The translations under genes and the position numbers were made by a program. This document shows, piece after piece, positions 15,372 through 23,623 of a stretch of 38,300 nt of DNA (positions are counted from its first letter, which is position 1; the number at the start of each line of letters is the position of its first letter). This DNA comes from Brevundimonas diminuta 3F5N (GTDB lineage: Bacteria; Pseudomonadota; Alphaproteobacteria; Caulobacterales; Caulobacteraceae): the NCBI RefSeq assembly GCF_900163625.1, contig NZ_FUIE01000021.1:1-38300 (forward strand), in the 5' to 3' direction. The notes beneath the pieces were generated by a model. It saw nothing but the letters and a program-made list of their open reading frames with translations, was not told the origin of the DNA and searched no databases.

Positions 15372-15393
15372 TCCCGAAAGCGGCTTTTCGGGA
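15372..15393 (-). promoter_or_regulatory. Hairpin overlapping the phosphodiesterase ribosome binding site
   Basis: TCCCGAAA (15372-15379) and TTTCGGGA (15386-15393) form an 8-bp stem with a 6-base loop. On the minus-strand mRNA the last bases of the stem are the GGGA of the GGGAG site six bases before the ATG at 15364. A translational control role is possible but unproven. Confidence 0.4.
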
Positions 15394-15468
15394 ATGTTGC
15401 CTAAGCTTAATCCGCGACAGACAGAAGACGGCTTGCCGGTTTTCCACCGCCGGGCCACGCTGTGATTC

Positions 15469-16368
15469 ATGACCAGCGTTATCGAAACGAGCGGCCTGAC
15501 CAAGACCTATGGCGCGGTGCGCGCCCTGGACGGCCTCAGTCTCAGCATACCGCGCGGGGGGGTCTATGGCGTGCTGGGGCCGAACGGCGCGGGCAAGTCG
15601 ACCCTGTTCCGCATCCTGCTGGGCCTGATCCGGCCCACGGCGGGCGAGGTGCGGGTGATGGGCCAGCACACCGGCGATCCCGCCGTGACCCGGCGCATGG
15701 GCTCGATGATCGAGACGCCGCGCTATCCGCCCTATCTGACCGCGCGCCAGGCCTTGCGTTGGCTGGCGCTGGCGCATGGAATGGGCGCTGACGCAGAGAC
15801 CGATCGCTGGCTGGATCGCGTCGGTCTGACCGAGGCGGCGGATCGCAAGGTGCGCGGCTTCTCGGTCGGCATGATGCAGCGGCTGGGCGTCGCCGCCGCC
15901 CTGATGACCCGGCCCGATCTGGTCATCCTCGATGAACCGACCAGCGGCATGGACCCGCCCGGCATCCAGGAAATGCGCGCCCTGATCCGCAGTCTGGCGG
16001 ACGACGACGGCGTGACCATCATCCTGGCCAGCCACCAGTTGCTGGAGGTCCAGCGCGTCTGCGACCGCGTGGCCATTCTGAACCGGGGCAAGCTGGCGGC
16101 CGAGGGCAAGGTCAGCGACCTGACCGCCTCGGGCGAGCGCCTGCGCCTGTCGGCCACGCCCCTGGCCAAGGTCATGGCCGTGCTGGGCGAGCGTGGCAGC
16201 GTTCAGGACGACGCCGTCATGGCCGCCGTGCCCCGCGCCGAGGCCCCCGCCCTGCTGCGCGCCCTGATCGAACAGGGCGTCGACATCGACGAGGCCCGCT
16301 GGGTCGGCGCCGATCTGGAAAGCGTCTTTATGACCGAAACCTCTTCGCCTGCAGGAGGCCGCGCATGA
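15469..16368 (+). CDS. ABC transporter ATP-binding protein
   Basis: The 299-residue ATPase has Walker A GPNGAGKST (37-45), signature FSVGMMQRLG (131-140, a variant LSGGQ common in ABC-2 exporters), Walker B LVILDEP (151-157) and the H-loop His189. The Q-loop glutamine is replaced by Glu82 in MIETPRYPPYLT, also usual in this branch. A C-terminal extension of about 80 residues follows the nucleotide-binding domain. Its last codons overlap the permease ATG by four bases (ATGA), so the two are translated together. It probably energises export or membrane-associated transport; the substrate is unknown. Confidence 0.92.
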   Translation: MTSVIETSGLTKTYGAVRALDGLSLSIPRGGVYGVLGPNGAGKSTLFRILLGLIRPTAGEVRVMGQHTGDPAVTRRMGSMIETPRYPPYLTARQALRWLALAHGMGADAETDRWLDRVGLTEAADRKVRGFSVGMMQRLGVAAALMTRPDLVILDEPTSGMDPPGIQEMRALIRSLADDDGVTIILASHQLLEVQRVCDRVAILNRGKLAAEGKVSDLTASGERLRLSATPLAKVMAVLGERGSVQDDAVMAAVPRAEAPALLRALIEQGVDIDEARWVGADLESVFMTETSSPAGGRA

Positions 16369-17228
16369 TGCTGGCCGACGCCATTCGCTCCGAAACCTGG
16401 CGCCTGCTGCAGAACCGCACGGCCGTGTTCTGGAGCGTCATCTTCGTGCCGCTGATTTCGCTGGTTCTGGCGATCGGCGGGTATCTGTTCCTGCAATCCA
16501 AGATGAGCGGCGCGGCCGACAGCCTGCCGCCGGAATTAAAGCTGACGCCCGGCGCGCTGGATCTCGGTCCGGCGTTGGTCGATGCGGCGGGCGGCCTGGC
16601 CAATCCCGGCGTGCTGGCCTTCCTGCTGATCGGCGCCGCCACGGTCTTCGCCGGCGACTACCGCTGGGAGACCTGGCGCCTGATCACCGCTCGCAACAGC
16701 CGCCCCAATCTGATTATGGGCAAGGCCGGGGCGGTCAAGCTGCTGACCCTCGCGGGGTTGCTCCTTCTGTTGATCGCCAGCATGGGCGCCGATGTCGCCA
16801 AGGGACTGATCTTCGGGCGCAGCTTCACCTTCGGCTTTGGCGGGGACGAAGCGCAGGCCTTCGGTCTGCTGGCCCTGCTGTCCTACGTACGAGTGGTGCA
16901 GTTCCTGCTGCTCAGCCTGCTGGCCGCCACGGTGACGCGCTCCCTGTTGGCGGCGCTGTTCGTGCCCCTCGTCATCGGCGTCGGTCAGTTCTTCCTGGCC
17001 AAGATGAGCCCTCTGTTCGGCTGGCAGATGGGCGACTGGGCGACCATGCTGCTGTTCCCCGGCGAATCCTATGAGGTGCTGAAAGTCCTGATTAAGGGCG
17101 GAATGGAAACCGCACTCCTGCCCGCAGGCGTCGGCTGGCGCGCCGTGACGGGACTGGCGCTGTGGAGCTTCGCGCCCTTCTTCCTGGCGCTGTGGTGGTT
17201 CCAGCGGCAGGATCTGTCGAAGGAATAG
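16365..17228 (+). CDS. ABC-2 type permease
   Basis: This 287-residue integral membrane protein has about six helices: one near 21-44 after an amphipathic N terminus, a periplasmic loop with PPELKLTPGALDLGP, then helices near 83-95, 125-145, 165-190, 195-215 and 255-280. Loop YRWETWRLITARNSRPNLIMGKAG resembles the coupling region of ABC-2 permeases. It partners the ATPase with which it overlaps by four bases. It ends seven bases from the convergent GNAT gene. No substrate clue is present in the neighbourhood. Confidence 0.88.
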   Translation: MMLADAIRSETWRLLQNRTAVFWSVIFVPLISLVLAIGGYLFLQSKMSGAADSLPPELKLTPGALDLGPALVDAAGGLANPGVLAFLLIGAATVFAGDYRWETWRLITARNSRPNLIMGKAGAVKLLTLAGLLLLLIASMGADVAKGLIFGRSFTFGFGGDEAQAFGLLALLSYVRVVQFLLLSLLAATVTRSLLAALFVPLVIGVGQFFLAKMSPLFGWQMGDWATMLLFPGESYEVLKVLIKGGMETALLPAGVGWRAVTGLALWSFAPFFLALWWFQRQDLSKE

Positions 17229-17235
17229 GGCCGGA

Positions 17236-17712
17236 TCAGCCCAGCGCCTTCTCCATGAAGACGTCAGCGCGGACATAGGGCGTCTCGCGTGGCGGCAGAC
17301 GGATGAAGCCGAAGCTGTCATAGAGCGCCAGCGCCGGGCCGAGCGTCGAGCTGGTCTCAAGATAGAGACGCGGTGCGCCCGCTTCGCGCGCGGCCGCTTC
17401 ACAGACCTCCAGTAGGCGCCGCGACAGGCCGTAGCCCCGCGCGGCGGGCGCAATCGTCATCTTGGCGACCTCGAACCCGGCGTCATCCATAGCCATCAGG
17501 GCGCAGCAGCCTACAACTTCACCCTCCCGCTCGATGAAGAAGATGCGGCCGCCCGAGGCCAGGATCTGCCCCTGCGGATCGTCCAGCACCTTCCGGTCCT
17601 TGGCTTCGATGTCGAAACCGCCCTCCGCCAGCCAGGCCTCATTCAACGTGCGCCAGGTCGAACGGTCCGCCGCCGACGCCGGATCGAATTCTCGCACCAT
17701 ACTGGTCGTCAT
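17236..17712 (-). CDS. GNAT-family N-acetyltransferase
   Basis: This 158-residue acetyltransferase has the GNAT core: EGEVVGCCALMAMDDAGFEVAKMTIAPAARGYGLSRRLLE in outline, where VAKMTIAPAARGYGLSRRL holds strand 4 and the acetyl-CoA loop (Q/R-x-x-G-x-G/A variant RGYGLS). The C-terminal LYLETSSTLGPALALYDSFGF is strand 5 to helix 4. Its ATG overlaps the end of the DUF4180 gene by four bases (ATGA), so the pair is coupled. The acceptor substrate is unknown. It converges on the ABC permease gene. Confidence 0.88.
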   Translation of the reverse strand: MTTSMVREFDPASAADRSTWRTLNEAWLAEGGFDIEAKDRKVLDDPQGQILASGGRIFFIEREGEVVGCCALMAMDDAGFEVAKMTIAPAARGYGLSRRLLEVCEAAAREAGAPRLYLETSSTLGPALALYDSFGFIRLPPRETPYVRADVFMEKALG

Positions 17713-18086
17713 GCCCCGTTCCGTCCCGTTTCAAGCTTCGTCTTCAGGGCGTTCAGATCGGGCAGAAACCACACGGATCGGCCTCGATTGCATTCCCTCA
17801 CATAGTCGGCCAACGCCACGGACCCGGCCGCCTCGGTGCTGATATCGCCAATGATCGCCAGGCCGACGCGATAATTGACGAACTTCTGCGTGGTCTCCCC
17901 CGCCAACCGACTGCGAAGACGCAAAAAGTCCTCGCCCAGACGCGATACCGGCACGGCCAGCCAATCAGCGTTCGCTTCAAAAGCCAGCGACAGGAAGTCA
18001 TTGATGTCGGCCGTCTGCGCCAGTTGAGCGCCGTCCGGCCCGCACACAACCACGACGAGGTCGTTCCAAGTCTCCACGCGGATCAT
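17709..18086 (-). CDS. DUF4180-domain protein
   Basis: This 125-residue soluble protein matches the DUF4180 family (no known activity): INDFLSLAFEANADWLAVPVSRLGEDFLRL in the middle, then NYRVGLAIIGDIS and VADYVRECNRG-like ALADYVRECNRGRSVWFLPD near the C terminus. GAAGGGA lies seven bases before the ATG. Only 25 bases separate it from the rplQ terminator, so it either has a promoter inside that terminator region or depends on read-through. It overlaps the GNAT gene by four bases; such GNAT-DUF4180 pairing suggests a shared role that the sequence does not reveal. Confidence 0.8.
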   Translation of the reverse strand: MIRVETWNDLVVVVCGPDGAQLAQTADINDFLSLAFEANADWLAVPVSRLGEDFLRLRSRLAGETTQKFVNYRVGLAIIGDISTEAAGSVALADYVRECNRGRSVWFLPDLNALKTKLETGRNGA

Positions 18087-18111
18087 CGAACGGTCCCTTC
18101 AGCAGTTTGCG

Positions 18112-18146
18112 AAAAAAAGGGCGGCTGGATTGCTCCAACCGCCCTT
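18112..18146 (-). terminator. Strong intrinsic terminator after rplQ
   Basis: On the minus strand a 13-bp stem (18134-18146 with 18117-18129, one G-U pair) closes on a GCAA tetraloop and runs into seven T residues (18112-18118). It ends the ribosomal supercluster. Confidence 0.93.
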
Positions 18147-18173
18147 CAATCTTGGTCAGACCGAGAGGTCCGA

Positions 18174-18593
18174 TCAGGCCTCGTCGTCGCCCTCGATGGC
18201 GAAGACCGGACCGGAGTCCAGGCCCTTGGCGGCCACGTCGCGATCGACAAACTCGATCACGGCCATCGCGGCGTTGTCGCCGTGACGGAAGCCCGCCTTC
18301 ATGATGCGGATATAGCCGCCGTTACGCTCGGCGTAACGAGGAGCCAGCGTGTCGAACAGCTTGCCGACTTGCGGCACGTCGCGAACGGCGCTGATGGCCT
18401 GACGACGAGCGTGCAGGTCGCCCTTCTTGGCGAGGGTGACCAGCTTCTCGACGAAGGGACGCAGTTCCTTCGCCTTCGGCAGGGTGGTCGTGATCTGCTC
18501 GTGCTTGATCAGCGAGGCGGCCATGTTGGCGAACATGGCCTGGCGGTGGCTGACCGTACGGCCGAGCTTACGATAGGCGGCGCCGTGGCGCAT
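18174..18593 (-). CDS. rplQ: 50S ribosomal protein L17
   Basis: The 139-residue protein begins [20 protein letters not shown] and continues through [19 protein letters not shown], the standard L17 N-terminal domain, with [17 protein letters not shown] in the core. L17 binds 23S rRNA near the exit tunnel. A short acidic tail (FAIEGDDEA) follows, as in alphaproteobacteria. It is the last gene of the alpha operon, 114 bases after rpoA, with AGGAGAGA before the ATG and a strong terminator after the stop. Confidence 0.98.
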   Translation of the reverse strand: MRHGAAYRKLGRTVSHRQAMFANMAASLIKHEQITTTLPKAKELRPFVEKLVTLAKKGDLHARRQAISAVRDVPQVGKLFDTLAPRYAERNGGYIRIMKAGFRHGDNAAMAVIEFVDRDVAAKGLDSGPVFAIEGDDEA

Positions 18594-18707
18594 CGGGGTC
18601 TCTCCTACTCAACCCTGGTTTCCCGTCCCTACTTGGCGGACGAGACCTGGGGCCTCTCATTCTAACCGCCCCAACCGATCCAACGGACCTGGGCGGAGGG
18701 TTGATGA

Positions 18708-19727
18708 TCAGATCTGGTCGTCGAACTTCTTGGCCAGATCTTCGATGTTTTCCGGCGGCCAGTTCGGCACATCCATGCCGAGGCTCAGTCCCATGGACGC
18801 CAGAACTTCCTTGATTTCGTTCAGCGACTTGCGGCCGAAGTTCGGGGTGCGAAGCATTTCGCCCTCGGTCTTCTGGATCAGGTCGCCGATGTAGACGATG
18901 TTGTCGTTCTTCAGGCAGTTCGCCGAACGGACCGACAGCTCCAGCTCGTCCACCTTCTTCAGCAGCGACGGGTTGAAGGGCAGTTCGGGCTTGCCGTCCG
19001 ACTGCTCGACAGCCTTGGTCGGCTCATCGAAGGTGATGAAGATCTGCAGCTGGTCTTGCAGGATGCGGGCGGCGTAAGCCACCGCGTCAACCGGCGAGAC
19101 GGCGCCGTTGGTTTCGACTTCCAGGATCAGCTTGTCGTAGTCCAGCGACTGCCCCTGACGGGTCGGCTCGACGCGATAGGCGACGCGCTTAACCGGCGAA
19201 TACAGGGCGTCGACAGCGATCAGGCCGATCGGAGCGTCTTCCGGGCGGTTCAGTTCGGCGGCGACGTAGCCCTTGCCGTTCTGGACCGTCAGTTCCATGC
19301 GGACCGACGCGCCGTCATCCAGGGTGCAGATCACGTGATCCGGGTTCAGCACCTCGATGTCGGCCGGCAGGTCGATCTGAGCCGCAGTCACCGGGCCGGG
19401 GCCCGTGGCGCGCAGCGTCATCCGCTTCGGACCTTCTGCGTGCATACGCAGGGCCAGTTGCTTGATGTTCAGAACGATGTCGACGACGTCCTCGCGAACG
19501 CCTTCCAGCGACGAGAACTCGTGCACCACGCCGTCGATCTGAATGGCCGTGACCGCCGCGCCTTGAAGCGAAGACAGCAGAACGCGACGAAGCGCGTTGC
19601 CGAGCGTCACACCGAAACCGCGCTCGAGAGGCTCGGCGATCAGACGCGCCTTATGCTGCGGGTCAGACCCGCCCTCGACTTGCGGTTTCTCGGGACGGAT
19701 CAGCTCTTGCCAGTTTCTTTCGATCAT
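18708..19727 (-). CDS. rpoA: RNA polymerase alpha subunit
   Basis: This 339-residue protein has the N-terminal assembly domain ([31 protein letters not shown] in outline, about 34-64) and the C-terminal DNA- and activator-binding domain after a linker near 240-255. The C-terminal domain contains [20 protein letters not shown] and [14 protein letters not shown]. Length is normal. GAGGGAC precedes the ATG by six bases. It lies between rpsK and rplQ, the usual alpha-operon position. Confidence 0.99.
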   Translation of the reverse strand: MIERNWQELIRPEKPQVEGGSDPQHKARLIAEPLERGFGVTLGNALRRVLLSSLQGAAVTAIQIDGVVHEFSSLEGVREDVVDIVLNIKQLALRMHAEGPKRMTLRATGPGPVTAAQIDLPADIEVLNPDHVICTLDDGASVRMELTVQNGKGYVAAELNRPEDAPIGLIAVDALYSPVKRVAYRVEPTRQGQSLDYDKLILEVETNGAVSPVDAVAYAARILQDQLQIFITFDEPTKAVEQSDGKPELPFNPSLLKKVDELELSVRSANCLKNDNIVYIGDLIQKTEGEMLRTPNFGRKSLNEIKEVLASMGLSLGMDVPNWPPENIEDLAKKFDDQI

Positions 19728-19815
19728 AAAGTCCCTCGAACGGGTTTCGACGGCTCCGTGTTCTCACGTTCAGAACAACAGGAGCCGCCGGGAGAAGGGG
19801 TAGGCGGCGTGAACC

Positions 19816-20205
19816 TTAGACGCGACGGCGCTTCGGCGGACGGCAGCCGTTGTGCGGCATCGGCGTCACGTCACGGATGGTCGTGATCGTCATGCCGACG
19901 GCCTGCAGGGCGCGCAGGGCCGACTCACGGCCCGAACCCGGACCCGAGACGTTCACTTCCAGCGTCTTGACGCCGTGCTCGGCGGCCTTCTTGCCTGCGT
20001 CTTCCGCAGCCATCTGAGCGGCGTACGGCGTCGACTTGCGCGAGCCCTTGAAGCCCATGTGGCCGGCCGACGACCAGGAAATCGCGTTCCCTTGAGCGTC
20101 GGTGATGGTCACCATGGTGTTGTTGAACGAAGCGTTCACGTGGGCGACGCCCGAGGTGATGTTCTTGCGTTCGCGGCGCTTAACGCGACCCGGTTCCTTA
20201 GCCAT
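19816..20205 (-). CDS. rpsK: 30S ribosomal protein S11
   Basis: The 129-residue protein contains the S11 core [21 protein letters not shown], the loop [20 protein letters not shown], and the C-terminal [19 protein letters not shown]11 forms part of the 30S platform and contacts the mRNA exit region. It follows rpsM by 16 bases and precedes rpoA, the standard order. Confidence 0.99.
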   Translation of the reverse strand: MAKEPGRVKRRERKNITSGVAHVNASFNNTMVTITDAQGNAISWSSAGHMGFKGSRKSTPYAAQMAAEDAGKKAAEHGVKTLEVNVSGPGSGRESALRALQAVGMTITTIRDVTPMPHNGCRPPKRRRV

Positions 20206-20221
20206 CGGTCAGGCCTCTCTC

Positions 20222-20590
20222 TTACTTCTTCTTGCCGGCGATCGGCTTGGCCGGACCCTTGCGGGTGCGAGCGTTGGTGTGAGTGCGCTGGCCGCGGACC
20301 GGCAGGCCCTTACGGTGACGCAGGCCGCGGTAGCAGGCCAGGTCCATCAGGCGCTTGATGTTCATCGACGTCTCGCGGCGCAGGTCGCCTTCGACGGTGA
20401 AGTCGCGGTCGATGGTCTCGCGGATCTGCAGGATCTCCGCGTCGGTCAGCTGGTTCACGCGGCGAGCCGGCTCGATGCCGATCTTGGCCGTGATCTCCTT
20501 GGCGTTGTGCGCGCCAATGCCGTGAATGTACTGAAGCGCGATTTCAACGCGCTTGTTCGTCGGAATGTTGACGCCTGCGATACGGGCCAC
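20222..20590 (-). CDS. rpsM: 30S ribosomal protein S13, GTG start
   Basis: This 122-residue protein has the S13 helix-two-turn-helix core ([41 protein letters not shown]) and the basic tail [18 protein letters not shown] that reaches the P-site tRNA. The start is GTG at 20590: it gives the canonical [10 protein letters not shown] terminus and has GGAG six bases upstream, whereas the in-frame TTG at 20602 overlaps that ribosome binding site. It is preceded by a 142-bp gap with its own strong promoter, because a TonB-family gene separates it from adk. Confidence 0.98.
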   Translation of the reverse strand: MARIAGVNIPTNKRVEIALQYIHGIGAHNAKEITAKIGIEPARRVNQLTDAEILQIRETIDRDFTVEGDLRRETSMNIKRLMDLACYRGLRHRKGLPVRGQRTHTNARTRKGPAKPIAGKKK

Positions 20591-20678
20591 GAAATTCTCC
20601 AAGTACGCGTTAATTCAGACGCAGAAACCGCTCCGGTCAACAGACCTGGAACGTGTACGCCCTTCGCGGAAGGCCGCC

Positions 20679-20706
20679 CTTATACAGGGGATTCCCGATG
20701 CGTCAA
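20679..20706 (-). promoter_or_regulatory. Strong promoter for rpsM-rpsK-rpoA-rplQ
   Basis: On the minus strand TTGACG (20701-20706), 16 bases, then TATAAG (20679-20684): a near-ideal housekeeping promoter just past the stop of the TonB-family gene. The predicted start near 20672 leaves a leader of about 80 nt to the rpsM GTG. Confidence 0.75.
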
Positions 20707-20732
20707 CGGGCAAGCGCCGTGAGCAGGCTGGC

Positions 20733-21440
20733 TCAGGGCCATTCGACCCCCACCCGGACCTCTCGACCATCAATCGGCGCTCCGTTCTGCGTCGGAGGAC
20801 GAAAGCGGAAATAACGCGAAGCTGCAAGAGCCGCCTGGCCGAATCCCATTCCCGGCGGCGATTCGTCCACCAGACGGCAATCGCTCAAGGTGGTGTCGAG
20901 GCGAACGCGGCAGGCCAGGGTCGCCTGGCCGCCTCGCCGCTGACGGAAGGCCTCGCGGGGATGCAGCGCCCGCAGTTCGCCCACCGTGGGCCCGCGAATG
21001 ATGCGCGGCGGCCCATCACCCACGCCGGGACCAACACCCGAGCCGCTGCCGCCCCCGCTGCTGGTCCCCTGCCCGCCCTGCCCCTGACCAGGCGTCGGGC
21101 CAGGTTCTGGCGCAACGCCGATCACCAGCGGTTGCTCGGGGGCCGGGCGCGGCGGCGGCGTGACTTCCGGCTTGGGCGGCTCAGGACGTGGGCGCGCGGG
21201 ACGCACGACCGACGGCGCGGCCGGCTCCCCGCCCCCCTGTGACGATGCAGGCTCTGGCGGCGGCGGAGGCGGCGGTGCGATCGGCTCAGGACGGACCAGA
21301 TCGACAATGATGAGCGGCGGCGGCGCAATGAAGGGCGCCTCGGGCCGCCCTACGCCCAAAAGCACAAAGGCGCCGAGGTGCAGAAGGGCCACAAGCCCCG
21401 CCGCGCCCCAGCGCCATTGCTTCATTCGTTTCGGCCGCAA
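20733..21440 (-). CDS. TonB-family protein inserted between adk and rpsM
   Basis: This 235-residue protein has the TonB layout: short basic N terminus, one membrane anchor (12-30), a proline-rich periplasmic spacer (35-120, including seven prolines at 57-63), a glycine/serine stretch (118-144), and a C-terminal TonB fold (about 150-235) with GMGFGQAALAASRYFRFRPP and IDGREVRVGVEW. Cys177 and Cys188 could pair. TonB proteins pass proton-motive force to outer-membrane receptors; no ExbB, ExbD or receptor gene is nearby. The TTG at 21440 has GGGAG six bases upstream; ATG 21425 is the alternative. It lies 69 bases after adk. Confidence 0.85.
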   Translation of the reverse strand: MRPKRMKQWRWGAAGLVALLHLGAFVLLGVGRPEAPFIAPPPLIIVDLVRPEPIAPPPPPPPEPASSQGGGEPAAPSVVRPARPRPEPPKPEVTPPPRPAPEQPLVIGVAPEPGPTPGQGQGGQGTSSGGGSGSGVGPGVGDGPPRIIRGPTVGELRALHPREAFRQRRGGQATLACRVRLDTTLSDCRLVDESPPGMGFGQAALAASRYFRFRPPTQNGAPIDGREVRVGVEWP

Positions 21441-21509
21441 CCGTCTCTCCCGAACAGGCTTCCGAGCGCTAACGCTTCAGAAGCGGAGGAGATCAGACCG
21501 CGTGTCGGC

Positions 21510-22073
21510 TCAGGCGTCCAGCGCCGCGTCGATGGCGGCGGCCACGGCGGCGATATCGCCCATGCCGTCGACCTCAGTCAGCTTGCCCTGATCTGCATAG
21601 TAGGGAAGCAGTGGCGCAGTCTGGCGGTTGTACACGGCCAGACGGTCCTTGAAGGTCTCAGGGTTGTCGTCCGCCCGGCCCTGCTCGGCGAAGCGCTTGC
21701 CGATGCGGTCGGTCAGGGCGGCGTCGTCCACCTTCAGACGGATGACGCTGTCGATCTTGGCGCCGCACTTGGCCAGCATGAGGTCCAGGGCTTCAGCCTG
21801 GGCCACCGTGCGGGGGAAACCGTCGAAGATGGCGCCGCCGGCGGCCTCGGCCTCCGGCAGGCGAGCTTCGATCAGAGCGATGACGATCTCGTCGGTGACG
21901 AGGTCGCCGCGCGCCAGCACGTCCTTGACCTTCAGCCCCAGCTCCGAGCCGGAAGCGATAGCCGCGCGCAGCATGTCACCAGTCGAGAGCTGGACCATGC
22001 CCCGCTCTTCGACCAGCCGCTTGGCCTGGGTGCCCTTGCCGGCCGCAGGCGGCCCGAACAGGATCAGGTTCAT
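21510..22073 (-). CDS. adk: Adenylate kinase, short form
   Basis: The 187-residue enzyme interconverts AMP plus ATP and two ADP. It has the P-loop GPPAAGKGT (7-15), STGDMLRAAI for AMP binding, and DGFPRTVAQAEALD. The segment GRADDNPETFKDRL shows the long LID insertion is missing, as in the short alphaproteobacterial form. It lies in its conserved place after secY, 26 bases away. Unusually, it is followed by a TonB-family gene rather than rpsM. Confidence 0.97.
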   Translation of the reverse strand: MNLILFGPPAAGKGTQAKRLVEERGMVQLSTGDMLRAAIASGSELGLKVKDVLARGDLVTDEIVIALIEARLPEAEAAGGAIFDGFPRTVAQAEALDLMLAKCGAKIDSVIRLKVDDAALTDRIGKRFAEQGRADDNPETFKDRLAVYNRQTAPLLPYYADQGKLTEVDGMGDIAAVAAAIDAALDA

Positions 22074-22099
22074 TTTATATTCCGGGCTCCCCTACCCGA

Positions 22100-23476
22100 T
22101 CAGCGACGGACAGGAGCGGAACCGCCCCGGCCACGGCCGCGCAACTTGGCCTTCTTGATCAGCCCTTCATACTGGTGCGCCAGCAGGTGCGACTGGATCT
22201 GGGCGACAGTGTCCATCGTCACCGAGACCACGATCAAGATAGACGTTCCGCCAAAGTACAGGCTGTTGCCCAGGCTGCTGACCAGGAACTCCGGCAGCAG
22301 ACAGACGGCGGTGATGTAGGCGGCGCCGATCACCGTCAGACGCGTCAGGACATAGTCCAGATACTCGGCCGTGCGCTTGCCCGGACGGATGCCCGGCAGG
22401 AAGCCGCCGTACTTGCGCAGGTTCTCGGCCGTGTCCTCCGGGTTGAAGGTGATCGAGGTGTAGAAGAAGCAGAAGAAGACGATCAGGACGGCGTACAGGA
22501 TCATGAACACCGGCTGGCCATGGGTCAGCTGTGCCGTCACCAGGGGCAGCCAGCTCATCCAGTCCGGCAGGTTCGCATTGGCGGTGAACTGGGCCACCGT
22601 CGTCGGCAGCATCAGCAGCGACGAGGCGAAGATGGCCGGGATCACGCCCGCGGTGTTGACCTTCAGCGGCAGGAAGCTGCGCTCGCCGCCGGTCATGCGG
22701 TTGCCTTCCTGGCGCTTCGGATACTGGATCAGAAGGCGGCGCTGGGCGCGTTCCATAAAGACGATGAAGACGATGACCGCCACCGCCATGATAGCGATGA
22801 ACAGCAGGGTGAAGGCCGACATCTGACCCTGCTGGGCCAGGCCCAGCATGCGCGCCACCGTCGACGGCAGAACCGCCACGATGCCAGCGAAGATGATCAG
22901 GGAGATGCCGTTGCCGACGCCGCGCGCCGTCACCTGCTCACCCAGCCACATCAGGAACATGGTGCCGCCGGTCAGGACGGTGACCGTCGAAATGATGAAG
23001 AACAGACCCGGCTGATCGATCAGGCCCGGCTGGGCGTTCAGGCCCACAGCGATGCCGAAGGACTGGGCCAGGGCCAAGAACACCGTCAGATAGCGGGTGT
23101 ACTGGTTCAGCTGCTTGCGGCCCGACTCGCCGCCTTCCTTCTTCAGCTTCTCCCACGGCGGATACACCGCGCCCATCAGCTGGACGATGATCGACGCCGA
23201 GATGTAGGGCATGACGTTCAGCGCGAACACGGCCATGCGCTCGACCGCGCCGCCCGAGAACATGTTGAACATGTCCAGGATGCCGCGTTGGCCATCCGGG
23301 TTCTGGAAGAAGGCCAGGAAGGCCTCGCCGTTGATCCCAGGGATCGGAACATAGGTGCCGATCCGGTAGACCAGCAGCGCGCCCAGCGTGAACAGCAGGC
23401 GCTTGTGCAGCTCGGTCGCTTTCGCGAACGAGCCCATGTTCATATTGGCAGCAAGTTGTTCAGCGGCCGAAGCCAT
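22100..23476 (-). CDS. secY: SecY protein translocase subunit
   Basis: This 458-residue inner-membrane protein forms the protein-conducting channel with SecE and SecG. Ten helices are visible; signatures include YRIGTYVPIPGIN near residue 37 (helix 1), ASIIVQLMGAVYPPWEKLKKEGGESGRK after the plug, and FNPEDTAENLRKYGGFLPGIRPG in the cytosolic C5 loop that meets SecA and the ribosome. A basic tail (LRGRGRGGSAPVRR) ends it. A 147-bp gap holding a hairpin and an inverted repeat separates it from rplO. Confidence 0.98.
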   Translation of the reverse strand: MASAAEQLAANMNMGSFAKATELHKRLLFTLGALLVYRIGTYVPIPGINGEAFLAFFQNPDGQRGILDMFNMFSGGAVERMAVFALNVMPYISASIIVQLMGAVYPPWEKLKKEGGESGRKQLNQYTRYLTVFLALAQSFGIAVGLNAQPGLIDQPGLFFIISTVTVLTGGTMFLMWLGEQVTARGVGNGISLIIFAGIVAVLPSTVARMLGLAQQGQMSAFTLLFIAIMAVAVIVFIVFMERAQRRLLIQYPKRQEGNRMTGGERSFLPLKVNTAGVIPAIFASSLLMLPTTVAQFTANANLPDWMSWLPLVTAQLTHGQPVFMILYAVLIVFFCFFYTSITFNPEDTAENLRKYGGFLPGIRPGKRTAEYLDYVLTRLTVIGAAYITAVCLLPEFLVSSLGNSLYFGGTSILIVVSVTMDTVAQIQSHLLAHQYEGLIKKAKLRGRGRGGSAPVRR

Positions 23477-23515
23477 CAGGCGGTCCCCACGACTATGCCC
23501 GTCGTCAGATAGGCG

Positions 23516-23545
23516 GAAAGCGGCGCTCTTGCGAGGGCCGCTTTC
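23516..23545. repeat. Hairpin in the rplO-secY gap
   Basis: GAAAGCGGC (23516-23524) pairs with GCCGCTTTC (23537-23545). On the minus-strand RNA the loop can extend by three pairs across one mismatch to a GCAA tetraloop. No T-run follows, so it is more likely an RNA stability or processing element than an intrinsic terminator. Confidence 0.6.
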
Positions 23546-23550
23546 GGAAA

Positions 23551-23615
23551 ATCGTCATCCCGGTCCGGACGATCCCGGCGGAGACGCGAAAGCCGCGCCC
23601 CGACGGGATGACGAT
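23551..23615. repeat. 65-bp element with 12-bp inverted ends between rplO and secY
   Basis: ATCGTCATCCCG (23551-23562) is the exact reverse complement of 23604-23615, with a 41-base GC-rich centre. The TCATCCCG ends resemble dispersed alphaproteobacterial palindromic repeats. It fills most of the space between the rplO stop and the hairpin at 23516. Its origin as a repeat insertion is inference. Confidence 0.6.
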
Positions 23616-23623
23616 ATCGGATT

